Assembly: GCF_002831645.1 (NCBI RefSeq)
Contig: NZ_CP025117.1
Location: forward strand, 3,673,001 to 3,737,000
DNA length: 64,000 bases
Reading direction: 5' to 3'
Source: Olleya sp. Bg11-27
GTDB lineage: Bacteria; Bacteroidota; Bacteroidia; Flavobacteriales; Flavobacteriaceae
Made by a program: the position numbers and the translations under genes. Positions within the stretch are counted from its first letter, which is position 1, and the number at the start of each line of letters is the position of its first letter. Below the pieces are notes generated by a model. That model was not told the DNA's origin and searched no databases. It saw only the letters and a program-made list of their open reading frames with translations. This document shows, piece by piece, positions 43,705-53,433 of this stretch.

Positions 43705-46700
43705 ATGATTCATTTCTTCGGAAACCAAAACAGTAAAGTATTTGCTGTTCAAGCAACAAAAGAATTATCAACTCAAACCATCTCAAAGTTGACATGGTTG
43801 TTTGGCGACCAGCCAAAAATAGAACAAGCATCTCTGGATGCTTTTTTTGTTGGTCCCAGAGCTGCTATGATTACACCTTGGAGTACTAATGCTGTAGAAA
43901 TCACCCAAAATATGGGTATTGAAGACATCATCAGAATTGAAGAATTTGAAACTTCTAATCAAGAATTCGACGCCTTTGATCCCATGATCTCTGAAAAGTA
44001 TAATGGATTAAATCAAGAGTCCTTTACGATAGACATTAAACCTGAACCAATATTAAATATTGAAGATATCGCAGCATATAACCAGCAGGAAGGTTTAGCT
44101 TTAAATGACGAAGAAATAGACTACTTAGAAGGTGTCTCTAAAAAAATTGATCGACCACTAACGGATTCTGAAGTTTTTGGATTTTCTCAGGTCAACTCAG
44201 AACATTGTCGTCATAAAATATTTAACGGTACTTTTATTATTGATGGTGAAGAAAAACCAACGTCGCTTTTTAAGTTAATTAAAGAAACATCAAAACAATA
44301 TCCTGACAACATAGTCTCAGCATATAAAGATAATGTTGCTTTTATAAAAGGTCCAAAAGTCGAGCAGTTTGCACCTACACGTGCCGATATCCCTGATTTT
44401 TACACCAAAAAAGATTACGACTCTGTTATTTCGCTTAAAGCGGAAACACATAACTTCCCAACCACTGTAGAGCCTTTTAACGGTGCTGCAACAGGTTCTG
44501 GAGGAGAAATCAGAGATAGACTTGCTGGAGGAAAAGGTTCTTTACCGTTAGCCGGAACCGCTGTTTACATGACGTCTTATTCTAGACTAGAAGATAATAG
44601 ACCTTGGGAACAAGGTATGAATGCTCGTCCTTGGTTATACCAAACACCAATGGATATCTTAATAAAAGCGAGTAATGGTGCTTCAGATTTTGGAAATAAA
44701 TTTGGACAACCTTTAATTTGTGGTTCTGTATTAACTTTTGAACATGACGAAAATAAAGATGCCACTCTGAGCGCAGCCGAAGGGTCGCAACGTAAATTAG
44801 GTTACGATAAAGTAATCATGCAAGCTGGAGGTATTGGTTACGGTAAAGCCGACCAAGCACTAAAAGATACGCCTAAAAAAGGCGACAAAATAGTAATTTT
44901 AGGAGGAGAAAACTATCGTATTGGTATGGGTGGTGCTGCAGTATCATCTGCTGATACAGGAGAACTTGCATCAGGTATAGAACTTAATGCCGTACAACGT
45001 TCTAACCCCGAAATGCAAAAGCGTGCCGCTAATGCAGTTCGTGGAATGGTCGAAAGTGAAGAAAACTTTATAGTATCTATACATGATCACGGTGCTGGTG
45101 GACACTTAAATTGTCTATCAGAATTAGTAGAGGATACCGGAGGAACTATAGACTTAGATGCTTTACCTGTCGGTGATCCGACATTATCTGCTAAAGAAAT
45201 TATTGGTAACGAATCTCAAGAACGAATGGGCCTAGTTATTGCTGAAGAACATTTAGACTATTTAAACCGTATTGCAGATCGTGAGCGTTCTCCAATGTAT
45301 ACTGTTGGTGAAGTTACCGAAAACCATAGATTTACATTTCAATCTAAAACCAAAGGCGATAAACCTATGGATTTAGCCTTAGAAGATATGTTTGGAAGTT
45401 CTCCAAAAACAATACTAACAGATACCACCATTGATAGAAATTATGGTGATATATCTTATAATACAACTGATTTTAACACCTATTTAGACCAAGTACTACA
45501 ATTAGAAGCTGTGGCTTGTAAAGATTGGTTAACTAACAAAGTAGACCGTTGTGTTGGTGGTAAAGTAGCCAAACAACAATGTGTTGGAACGTTACAAATC
45601 CCATTAAATAATCTAGGTGTAATGGCCTTAGATTACAATGGTAAAGAAGGTATTGCAACCTCTATTGGCCACTCTCCTATTTCTGGTTTAATTAATCCAA
45701 TTGCAGGAAGTAGAAATAGTATCACAGAAGCTTTAACTAATATAATGTGGGCCCCTTTAGAGGAAGGTTTACAAAGTGTATCTCTATCTGCAAACTGGAT
45801 GTGGCCTTGTAAAAACGAGGGGGAAGATGCGCGTTTATATGAAGCTGTTAAAGCTATATCGCAATATGCTATAGATTTAGGAATCAATGTTCCAACAGGA
45901 AAGGATTCATTGTCTATGAAACAGAAATATCCTAATGAAGATGTTATATCTCCCGGAACGGTAATTATTTCTGCAGCAGCACATTGTAACAATATTAAAA
46001 ATGTAATTGAACCTGTTTTTAAAACTAACGGAGGTGACATTTATTACATAAACATATCTCAAGACGACTTTAAATTAGGTGGTAGTAGTTTTGCTCAAAT
46101 ACTTAATAAAATAGGAAACAGCGCTCCTAATACTAAGGATGCTAAATATGTAAAAACAGTATTTAATACAATACAACAGCTAATAAAAGACAACCAAATT
46201 AGTGCTGGTCATGATGTGGCTTCGGGTGGGTTAATCACTACTTTATTAGAATTATGTTTTGCTGACACTAATCTTGGCGCGACATTAGATATTACTGCTT
46301 TAAATGAAAAAGACTCATGCAAAGTATTATTTTCTGAAAATTCTGGTATTGTTTTTCAATCTAAAGATGCCTCGATAGAAAAAGTACTTTCTAATGCGAA
46401 TATCACATTCTATAACATTGGAAAAGTAACTACTAGTGATACTTTAAATATTACAAACGGAACAGAAAAATTATCTTTGACCATCTCTAAATCAAGAGAT
46501 ACATGGTACAAAACCTCTTTCTTATTAGATCAAAAGCAAACAGCTAATGGTTTAGCAAAAGCACGTTTTGATAATTTTAAAAACCAACCATTACATTATA
46601 AATTCCCTGAGCATTTTACAGGAAAACTACCAAATATAGACACCACAAAAGCAAGACCTAAAGCTGCAATTTTACGTGAAAAAGGAAGTAATTCGGAACG

Positions 46701-47403
46701 TGAAATGGCAAATGCTATGTATTTAGCAGGTTTTGATGTTAAAGATGTACACATGACTGATTTAATTTCTGGTCGCGAAACATTGGAAGACATTCAGTTT
46801 TTAGGTGCTGTAGGAGGATTTTCTAATAGTGACGTTTTAGGATCAGCAAAAGGTTGGGCTGGAGCCATAAAATACAACGAAAACGCTAACAAGGTAATTA
46901 ACAACTTCTTCAAAAGAGAAGATACTCTTTCAGTTGGTATTTGCAATGGTTGTCAATTATTTATGGAATTAGAACTGATTAACCCGGAGCATGATGTACA
47001 TGGCAAAATGCTACATAACGATTCAAAAAAACACGAAAGTGCGTTTACATCAGTAACCGTTCAAGACAATAATTCTGTAATGCTTTCTTCTTTAAAAGAC
47101 AGTACTTTAGGGGTGTGGATAAGTCACGGAGAAGGTAAATTTAACTTACCTAAATCAGAACAAGACTACAATATAGTTGCAAAATATGGTTATGATAGCT
47201 ACCCATCAAATCCAAATGGGTCAGACTTTAATACCGCTATGTTATGTGATAAAACAGGACGCCATTTAGTTATGATGCCACATATTGAACGTTCTACATT
47301 CCAATGGAATTGGGCTAATTATCCAGAAAACAGAACAGACGATGTATCCCCTTGGATAGAAGCTTTTGTAAATGCCAGGCAATGGATAGATAATAAAAAG
47401 TAA
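43705..47403 (+). CDS. purL: Phosphoribosylformylglycinamidine synthase
   Basis: The 1232-residue large-type PurL makes FGAM from FGAR, glutamine and ATP in purine synthesis. It has the N-terminal PurS-like region, FGSVs-type synthetase motifs (QVNSEHCRHKIF, ETHNFPTTVEPFNGAATGSG, GHDVASGGL), and a C-terminal glutamine amidotransferase with nucleophile C1080 in VGICNGCQ. Residues 353-362 (ATLSAAEGSQ) are encoded by a DNA stretch matching a dispersed repeat and look like an insertion relative to the family. A TAAATTTG box at 43660-43667 fits the -7 element. Confidence 0.96.
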   Translation: MIHFFGNQNSKVFAVQATKELSTQTISKLTWLFGDQPKIEQASLDAFFVGPRAAMITPWSTNAVEITQNMGIEDIIRIEEFETSNQEFDAFDPMISEKYNGLNQESFTIDIKPEPILNIEDIAAYNQQEGLALNDEEIDYLEGVSKKIDRPLTDSEVFGFSQVNSEHCRHKIFNGTFIIDGEEKPTSLFKLIKETSKQYPDNIVSAYKDNVAFIKGPKVEQFAPTRADIPDFYTKKDYDSVISLKAETHNFPTTVEPFNGAATGSGGEIRDRLAGGKGSLPLAGTAVYMTSYSRLEDNRPWEQGMNARPWLYQTPMDILIKASNGASDFGNKFGQPLICGSVLTFEHDENKDATLSAAEGSQRKLGYDKVIMQAGGIGYGKADQALKDTPKKGDKIVILGGENYRIGMGGAAVSSADTGELASGIELNAVQRSNPEMQKRAANAVRGMVESEENFIVSIHDHGAGGHLNCLSELVEDTGGTIDLDALPVGDPTLSAKEIIGNESQERMGLVIAEEHLDYLNRIADRERSPMYTVGEVTENHRFTFQSKTKGDKPMDLALEDMFGSSPKTILTDTTIDRNYGDISYNTTDFNTYLDQVLQLEAVACKDWLTNKVDRCVGGKVAKQQCVGTLQIPLNNLGVMALDYNGKEGIATSIGHSPISGLINPIAGSRNSITEALTNIMWAPLEEGLQSVSLSANWMWPCKNEGEDARLYEAVKAISQYAIDLGINVPTGKDSLSMKQKYPNEDVISPGTVIISAAAHCNNIKNVIEPVFKTNGGDIYYINISQDDFKLGGSSFAQILNKIGNSAPNTKDAKYVKTVFNTIQQLIKDNQISAGHDVASGGLITTLLELCFADTNLGATLDITALNEKDSCKVLFSENSGIVFQSKDASIEKVLSNANITFYNIGKVTTSDTLNITNGTEKLSLTISKSRDTWYKTSFLLDQKQTANGLAKARFDNFKNQPLHYKFPEHFTGKLPNIDTTKARPKAAILREKGSNSEREMANAMYLAGFDVKDVHMTDLISGRETLEDIQFLGAVGGFSNSDVLGSAKGWAGAIKYNENANKVINNFFKREDTLSVGICNGCQLFMELELINPEHDVHGKMLHNDSKKHESAFTSVTVQDNNSVMLSSLKDSTLGVWISHGEGKFNLPKSEQDYNIVAKYGYDSYPSNPNGSDFNTAMLCDKTGRHLVMMPHIERSTFQWNWANYPENRTDDVSPWIEAFVNARQWIDNKK
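44763..44788 (+). repeat. Dispersed repeat (GAGCGCAG type) embedded in purL
   Basis: The stretch contains CTGAGCGCAGCCGAAGGGT, which matches short elements elsewhere in this window (CAGAGCGCAGCGAAGACT at 61367 and 61752; TCGAGCGCAGTCGAGACC at 54648) that lie between genes. Here it is in frame inside the purL coding region. Confidence 0.65.
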
Positions 47404-47408
47404 GATTA

Positions 47409-47449
47409 TACACCATAAACGTTAATATTTTTCTTACGTTTATGGTGTA
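47409..47449. other. 14-bp inverted repeat upstream of the AraC gene
   Basis: The arms TACACCATAAACGT and ACGTTTATGGTGTA pair perfectly around a 13-nt spacer. No strong T run follows on either strand, so it is not a standard terminator. It could be a weak purL terminator or an operator for the AraC-type regulator starting 24 bp downstream. Confidence 0.6.
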
Positions 47450-47473
47450 ATAATTTAGAACATAAAGCTATTA

Positions 47474-48280
47474 ATGAATTTTAGATATATTGAATGCACT
47501 AGCACTAACCAGTTAGTACAAAATTTTTATGAACTTAATGTTGGAGACAAAAGAATTCCATTGAGTTCAAAGATATTACCTACTGCGCAATCGCATATTT
47601 TATTTATCGACACAGCGTCTGATTTAGAAACTAACTTTAAAAATGCCACCTTTAAAAACAAAGGCGTAGTCATTTTGGGGCAGTCCTATAAATCGTATGC
47701 GCTAAAGGCTGATAAGCCTTTTTTTGCTTTTGGAATCAACTTTCACCCAACTGCACTATATAAAATTTTGGAAACAGATATTTCCAAATTAACAGATAAA
47801 CATATTAATCTTTCACAGATTAACAATAAATTATTTGAACTTTTAGAACCTATTTTTAAGGAAAATATTAAAGGTGAAACATTAGCAGAAAGAATAGAAA
47901 TACAACTTTCTAAACTAGATCTTTACGAAAATAAAAACACAATACTTGTAGATGACGTTATAAAAGTAATCTACGATAAGGAAGGTAAAGTTAATGTTGA
48001 AGAACTACTCAAACTCTTTCCTATATCACAAAAAAACTTAGAAATTCAGTTTAAAAAAATCGTTGGACTTACCCCTATAAAATTTATCAAACTATATAAA
48101 TTTTTAAGCTTAATGAAACAATATGAATCTAAAAAATCAACTATAGCAAGGCTAGTTGACTATTATGACTATTACGACCTATCACATTTTTCGAAAGACT
48201 TTAAGTTATTCATGAATCAAAAACCATCGGATTACTTTAAATCTGATAACGAATTATTGAATAATTACTTAAAAGTTTAA
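47474..48280 (+). CDS. AraC family transcriptional regulator
   Basis: The 268-residue protein has an N-terminal ligand-like domain (about 1-110, with FFAFGINFHPTALYKILE) and a C-terminal AraC/XylS double helix-turn-helix (about 165-260; EELLKLFPISQKNLEIQFKK, VGLTPIKFIKLYKF, DYYDLSHFSKDFKLFMNQKP). The second helix keeps the Y-x-D-x-S-H-F-x-K-x-F signature. The N-terminal domain resembles that of DUF6597-type regulators. Its target is unknown; the palindrome just upstream may be its own operator. Confidence 0.85.
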   Translation: MNFRYIECTSTNQLVQNFYELNVGDKRIPLSSKILPTAQSHILFIDTASDLETNFKNATFKNKGVVILGQSYKSYALKADKPFFAFGINFHPTALYKILETDISKLTDKHINLSQINNKLFELLEPIFKENIKGETLAERIEIQLSKLDLYENKNTILVDDVIKVIYDKEGKVNVEELLKLFPISQKNLEIQFKKIVGLTPIKFIKLYKFLSLMKQYESKKSTIARLVDYYDYYDLSHFSKDFKLFMNQKPSDYFKSDNELLNNYLKV

Positions 48281-48446
48281 TATTTACGATTATTTACAAT
48301 TCATTTTAACAGATTTTACATAATTTAGCTAAGGATTTATGTGTTTTATTTAATTTAAATGAAAGTTAAGGGATTCATTTAGATAATAGTTAGTTATTAA
48401 ATAAAAATCAACAAAGCATTTATTCACGCTATCAATCAGTTAGCTT
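48281..48446 (+). ncRNA. Unassigned transcript region ending in a strong terminator
   Basis: This AT-rich stretch holds no convincing frame but ends in a strong terminator more than 160 bp after the AraC stop. It could be a long 3' untranslated region or a small RNA of its own. Confidence 0.2.
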
Positions 48447-48477
48447 AGGAGCTGTTTAATTACAGCTCCTTTTTTTT
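48447..48477 (+). terminator. Strong terminator
   Basis: The perfect stem AGGAGCTGT / ACAGCTCCT with a TTAATT loop is followed by seven T residues. Confidence 0.9.
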
Positions 48478-48543
48478 ACTTATGTTTGAATTGGGCTCAA
48501 AATTTCATACTTTGCAATACTTATTAACTTCGCAAACTAACAA

Positions 48544-50313
48544 ATGATAGAAATAACTAGACTCTTCGATTTTCCGTACTATCAACTTGAGAAATACAAT
48601 CTTCAAAATTCTTTATCAACAAAATATGATGGTAAGTGGGTATCTATTTCTACAAAAGAATACCTAGAAAAGGCCAATACCATTAGTAGAGGTCTACTAA
48701 AACTAGGTGTTGCTAAAAACGATAAAATTGCAGTAATATCATCCACTAACCGTACAGAATGGAATATAATGGATATTGGTATATTACAACTAGGTGCTCA
48801 AAATGTACCCGTATATCCTACCATATCTCAAGAAGATTATGCGTACGTACTTAATCACGCTGGAGCAAAATATTGTTTTATTTCATGCCAAGAAGTGTAT
48901 GAAAAAGTAAAAAAAATTAAAGATCAAGTGCCTTCTTTACAGGAAGTTTACTGTTTTGACCAAGTAGAGGGGTGCAAAAATTGGAATGAAGTTTTAGCCC
49001 TAGGTAAAGACGAATCCAGTCAAAACGAAATTGAAACTTTAAAAAATAACGTTAAAGCAAGCGACTTAGCGACCTTAATATACACATCAGGAACTACTGG
49101 AAGGCCAAAAGGAGTAATGCTATCACATGACAACCTTGTAAGTAATGCGCTAGAAAGTTTTAAAAGAATACCAATAGAACTAGGAAGTTCTAGAGCTCTA
49201 AGTTTCTTGCCATTATGCCACGTGTATGAGCGTATGCTAATCTATTTATATCAATATTGCGGTGCATCTATACACTACGCCCCTATCGATCAAATAAGCG
49301 AATACGCGCAAGAAATTAAACCTCAAGTTATGACTGCCGTACCAAGGCTTTTAGAAAAAGTGTACGACAAGATTATTGCTAAAGGTGCTGCCTTAACTGG
49401 AATAAAGAAAAAATTATTCTTTTGGGCTGTGGACGTAGGATTGCAATATAAACCCTATGGAGAAAATGGATGGTGGTATACACAAAAATTAAATCTTGCT
49501 AACAAATTAATTTTTAGCAAATGGAAAGCTGCTCTTGGTGGAGAAGTCGCTGTAATGGCCTCAGGTAGCGCAGCGTTACAACCTAGATTAGCACGCGTTT
49601 TTAATGCTGCCGGTTTTGGAGTTATGGAAGGCTATGGTTTGACAGAAACCTCTCCAGTTGTGTCTGTAAACGATATGCGTAATGGCGGATTCAAAATTGG
49701 TACTGTAGGAAAACTATTAGATCGTACAGAAGTTAAAATTGCTGAAGATGGAGAAATCTGTGTAAAAGGACCGCAAGTTATGATGGGCTATTACAAAGAT
49801 GACGCTAAGACTGCTGAAGTTATCAAAGATGGTTATTTTCATACCGGTGACATTGGAGTTATTGATAATGAAGGGTTTTTAAAAATAACAGATCGTAAGA
49901 AAGAAATGTTCAAAACCTCTGGTGGTAAATATGTTGCGCCTCAATTATTAGAAAACAGATGTAAACAATCTAGATTTATTGATCAAATAATGGTGGTCGG
50001 TGAAGGCGAAAAAATGCCTGCTGCCCTAGTACAACCTGATTTCGATTTTCTTAGAGAATGGGCGAAAATCCATAACAAGTCTCTGGGTACCAATGAAGAA
50101 TTAGTAACTAACCCTGAAGTGATCGCTCGTTTTCAAGAAGAAGTCGATGCTGCAAACGAAAACTTTGCAAAATGGGAAAAAATAAAACAGTTTAGACTTA
50201 CTGCCGAAGCTTGGACAGTTGAAGGAGGTCACTTAACACCTACTTTAAAACTTAAACGTAAAATAATAAAAGAAAAATATAAAGCATTATATAATGACAT
50301 TTATGGTTATTAA
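48544..50313 (+). CDS. Long-chain acyl-CoA synthetase (AMP-binding)
   Basis: The 589-residue enzyme activates fatty acids to acyl-CoA via acyl-AMP. It has the AMP-binding P-loop IYTSGTTGRPKGVMLSHDN, EGYGLTETSPVVS, and YFHTGDIGVID then ITDRKKEMFKTSGGKYVAPQ near the C-terminus. This plan matches the FadD15/ACSL-like long-chain ligases. The operon for beta-oxidation begins 175 bp downstream after a terminator, so it supplies that pathway with substrate though it is separately transcribed. Confidence 0.93.
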   Translation: MIEITRLFDFPYYQLEKYNLQNSLSTKYDGKWVSISTKEYLEKANTISRGLLKLGVAKNDKIAVISSTNRTEWNIMDIGILQLGAQNVPVYPTISQEDYAYVLNHAGAKYCFISCQEVYEKVKKIKDQVPSLQEVYCFDQVEGCKNWNEVLALGKDESSQNEIETLKNNVKASDLATLIYTSGTTGRPKGVMLSHDNLVSNALESFKRIPIELGSSRALSFLPLCHVYERMLIYLYQYCGASIHYAPIDQISEYAQEIKPQVMTAVPRLLEKVYDKIIAKGAALTGIKKKLFFWAVDVGLQYKPYGENGWWYTQKLNLANKLIFSKWKAALGGEVAVMASGSAALQPRLARVFNAAGFGVMEGYGLTETSPVVSVNDMRNGGFKIGTVGKLLDRTEVKIAEDGEICVKGPQVMMGYYKDDAKTAEVIKDGYFHTGDIGVIDNEGFLKITDRKKEMFKTSGGKYVAPQLLENRCKQSRFIDQIMVVGEGEKMPAALVQPDFDFLREWAKIHNKSLGTNEELVTNPEVIARFQEEVDAANENFAKWEKIKQFRLTAEAWTVEGGHLTPTLKLKRKIIKEKYKALYNDIYGY

Positions 50314-50370
50314 TAATTCAATACCACTAAAAATAATGGTTATATATTAATTAAAAATATTTTCTATTTC

Positions 50371-50407
50371 AAAAAAAGCTATCTAAATTTAGGTAGCTTT
50401 TTTTTAT
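50371..50407 (+). terminator. Terminator after the acyl-CoA synthetase
   Basis: The near-palindrome AGCTATCTAAATTTAGGTAG with flanking A and T runs lies 58 bp after the stop. Confidence 0.78.
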
Positions 50408-50487
50408 GCACAAATTCTAAATTTACTATGCGTGCATAATAAATTTTTACTATCTTTGGAATATAACTAAATAATTGAGTTTTCAAT

Positions 50488-50943
50488 ATGAAGGACAAAA
50501 CCATAGATTATGTACTTAGAACCACATGGTTAGCAGTCAATAAAATGTACAATGAAGAGGCTGCTAAATTTGGGACTACGATGGCTACTGGTTTCACTTT
50601 ATTAAGTATTGACCAAGAGGAAGGGACGCCTTCCACCTCATTAGGTCCAATAATGGGTATGGAAGCAACAAGTTTGTCTCGTATCTTAAAACGAATGGAA
50701 GAGTTAAATTTAATAGTCCGTAAACCAAATCCAAATGATGGACGTGGTGTACTTATCTATTTAACAGAGTTTGGAAAACAAAAACGTAAAGACGCAAAGG
50801 AACGCGTATTGGTTTTTAATGAAGCTATAAAAAAACATGTTTCTGATGACAAGCTAAAACACTTTTATGAAGTTTCTGATACTATCAACGAATTGATTTC
50901 GAATAAAAAAATATACAACCAAAAAGAACACATTTTAAAATAA
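50488..50943 (+). CDS. MarR family transcriptional regulator
   Basis: The 151-residue protein has the winged-helix MarR core: GPIMGMEATSLSRILKRMEE (recognition helix) and LNLIVRKPNPNDGRGVLIYL (wing with the conserved D-x-R). It begins the beta-oxidation operon and its stop is 1 bp before the next start. It probably represses the operon and responds to fatty acids or acyl-CoA. A TATCTTTG box at 50451-50458 fits the -7 element. Confidence 0.9.
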   Translation: MKDKTIDYVLRTTWLAVNKMYNEEAAKFGTTMATGFTLLSIDQEEGTPSTSLGPIMGMEATSLSRILKRMEELNLIVRKPNPNDGRGVLIYLTEFGKQKRKDAKERVLVFNEAIKKHVSDDKLKHFYEVSDTINELISNKKIYNQKEHILK

Positions 50944-50944
50944 T

Positions 50945-53353
50945 ATGAGCAAACGTAGAATTAAAAAAGTTGCGATTATAGGTTCCGGTATTATGGGATC
51001 TGGTATCGCGTGTCACTTCGCCAATATTGGTGTAGATGTATTACTATTAGACATTGTTCCTAGAGAACTAAACGACAAAGAGAAAGCTAAAGGATTTACT
51101 TTAGAAGACAAAGTCGTAAGAAACAGATTAGTAAACGATGCCTTAACAGCATCTTTAAAATCTAAACCATCACCAATTTATAGTCAAGCTTTTGCTAGTC
51201 GTATCACTACAGGTAACTTAGAGGACGATATTGCTAAAGTTGCAGATGTAGATTGGATTATGGAAGTTGTAGTCGAAAGACTAGACATCAAAAAAATGGT
51301 GTTTGAAAACTTAGAAAAATACAGAACTCCAGGAACGTTAATTACGTCAAACACGTCTGGAATTCCGATTAATTTTATGAGTGAAGGTCGTAGTGAAGAT
51401 TTCCAGAGGCATTTCTGCGGAACGCACTTCTTTAACCCTGCACGTTACTTAAAATTATTTGAAATCATTCCTGGACCAAAAACAGATCCTGCTGTTTTAG
51501 AGTTTTTAAATGAATACGGTGAGAAATTCTTAGGAAAAACATCTGTTGTTGCTAAAGACACACCTGCTTTTATCGGAAACAGAGTTGGTATTTTTAGTAT
51601 CCAAAGTTTATTTCACGCCGTTAAAGATTTAGATTTAACTATCGAGGAAGTAGATAAATTATCAGGACCAGTAATTGGTCGTCCAAAATCGGCAACCTTC
51701 CGTACGGTTGATGTTGTAGGTTTAGATACTTTAGTTCACGTGGCGAACGGAATTAGAGAAAACTGTCCTAAAGACGAACGTTTAGAGTTATTTGAATTAC
51801 CTGACTTCATCAATACAATGATGGAGAACAAATGGTTAGGAAGTAAAACTGGACAAGGTTTTTACAAAAAAACGGTCTCTGCTGAAGGTAAAAAAGAAAT
51901 TTTATCTCTTGACTTAAACACTTTAGAATACCGTGCTGCTAAACGTGCAAAATTTGCAACTTTAGAATTAACGAAAACGATTGATAAAGTTGTTGACCGT
52001 TTTAAAGTACTAGTAAAAGGAAAAGATAAAGCAGGTGAGTTTTACAGAAAAAGCTTCACTGCATTATTTGCTTACGTATCTAATCGTATTCCTGAAATTT
52101 CAGACGAGCTTTACAAGATTGATGATGCCATGAAAGCTGGTTTTGGTTGGGAACACGGACCTTTCCAAATATGGGATGCTATTGGCGTAGAAAAAGGAAT
52201 TGAATTAATGAAAGCGGAAGGTTTAGAACCTGCTGCTTGGGTTAATGATATGGTTGCTTCTGGTAACACCTCGTTTTATTCTGTAAAAGAAGGAGCTTCT
52301 TTCTTTTATGATATCGCGTCTAAAAAACAAACTAAAATACCTGGTCAAGACAGTTTCATTATCCTTGATAATATTAGAAAAACAAACGAAGTGTTTAAAA
52401 ACTCTGGTGTTGTTATCGAAGATATCGGAGATGGCATCCTTAACCTAGAATTCCAATCTAAAATGAACACTATTGGTGGGGACGTTTTAGCGGGATTAAA
52501 TAAAGCTATTGATTTAGCCGAAAAAGATTTTGCTGGTTTAGTAGTTGGTAACCAAGCTGCAAATTTCTCTGTTGGTGCAAACATCGGAATGATTTTCATG
52601 ATGGCTGCAGAGCAAGAATATGATGAGCTTAACATGGCTATCAAATATTTCCAAGATTCTATGATGCGCATGCGTTATTCTTCTATCCCAACTATCTCTG
52701 CTCCTCACGGAATGGCTTTAGGTGGTGGATGTGAATTATCATTACACGCAGATAAAGTAGTTGCAGCAGCAGAAACTTACATGGGACTTGTAGAGTTTGG
52801 TGTTGGTGTTATTCCTGGTGGTGGAGGTTCTAAAGAAATGGCTTTAAGAGCGCAAGACCTTTTTCATAAAGGTGATGTACAATTAAACGTTTTACAAGAG
52901 CATTTCTTAACTATTGGTATGGCTAAAGTATCGACTTCTGCTTATGAAGCATTCGACTTAAACTTATTACAAAAAGGAAAAGATGTTGTTGTTGTAAACA
53001 AAGACCGTCAAATAGCAGTTGCAAAACAACACGCTATGTTAATGGCTAATTCTGGCTACACACAACCCGTAAAAAGAGATGACGTTTTAGTGCTTGGTAA
53101 ACAAGCATTAGGAATGTTTATGGTCGGGACAGACTCTATGGAAGACTCTAACTACATTTCTGAACACGATATGAAAATCGCTAATAAATTAGCTTACGTA
53201 ATGGCTGGTGGAGATTTATCTGAACCAACACGTGTAACAGAACAATATTTATTGGATTTAGAGCGTGAAGCTTTCTTAAGTTTATGTACAGAACGTAAAA
53301 CTTTAGAACGTATTCAGCATATGTTAACAAAAGGTAAACCTCTTAGAAATTAG
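50945..53353 (+). CDS. 3-hydroxyacyl-CoA dehydrogenase/enoyl-CoA hydratase fusion
   Basis: The 802-residue bifunctional enzyme carries out the second and third steps of beta-oxidation. Unlike E. coli FadB, the NAD-binding dehydrogenase comes first (GSGIMGSG, residues 13-20; GTHFFNPARYLKLFEIIPG; the GNRVG loop) and the enoyl-CoA hydratase/crotonase part follows (about 480-700; ANFSVGANIGMIFMM, ISAPHGMALGGGCELSLHAD, VIPGGGGSKEMALR). This order and length are those of the common Bacteroidota type. It is cotranscribed with the MarR gene and, 80 bp downstream, the thiolase. Confidence 0.93.
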   Translation: MSKRRIKKVAIIGSGIMGSGIACHFANIGVDVLLLDIVPRELNDKEKAKGFTLEDKVVRNRLVNDALTASLKSKPSPIYSQAFASRITTGNLEDDIAKVADVDWIMEVVVERLDIKKMVFENLEKYRTPGTLITSNTSGIPINFMSEGRSEDFQRHFCGTHFFNPARYLKLFEIIPGPKTDPAVLEFLNEYGEKFLGKTSVVAKDTPAFIGNRVGIFSIQSLFHAVKDLDLTIEEVDKLSGPVIGRPKSATFRTVDVVGLDTLVHVANGIRENCPKDERLELFELPDFINTMMENKWLGSKTGQGFYKKTVSAEGKKEILSLDLNTLEYRAAKRAKFATLELTKTIDKVVDRFKVLVKGKDKAGEFYRKSFTALFAYVSNRIPEISDELYKIDDAMKAGFGWEHGPFQIWDAIGVEKGIELMKAEGLEPAAWVNDMVASGNTSFYSVKEGASFFYDIASKKQTKIPGQDSFIILDNIRKTNEVFKNSGVVIEDIGDGILNLEFQSKMNTIGGDVLAGLNKAIDLAEKDFAGLVVGNQAANFSVGANIGMIFMMAAEQEYDELNMAIKYFQDSMMRMRYSSIPTISAPHGMALGGGCELSLHADKVVAAAETYMGLVEFGVGVIPGGGGSKEMALRAQDLFHKGDVQLNVLQEHFLTIGMAKVSTSAYEAFDLNLLQKGKDVVVVNKDRQIAVAKQHAMLMANSGYTQPVKRDDVLVLGKQALGMFMVGTDSMEDSNYISEHDMKIANKLAYVMAGGDLSEPTRVTEQYLLDLEREAFLSLCTERKTLERIQHMLTKGKPLRN

Positions 53354-53433
53354 AAACAAGAAGCAAGACTTAAAGATTCAAGATAACAAACTTGTCTCAT
53401 GCCTCTTGATTCTATTAATCTTAAAGAAAAAAT
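53354..53433. repeat. Imperfect inverted repeat in the beta-oxidation operon
   Basis: The left part (AGAAACAAGAAGCAAGAC) is roughly the reverse complement of the right part (CTCATGCCTCTTGATTCT). Such CAAGA-rich spacers recur in flavobacterial genomes. It may form an RNA hairpin within the operon. Confidence 0.45.
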
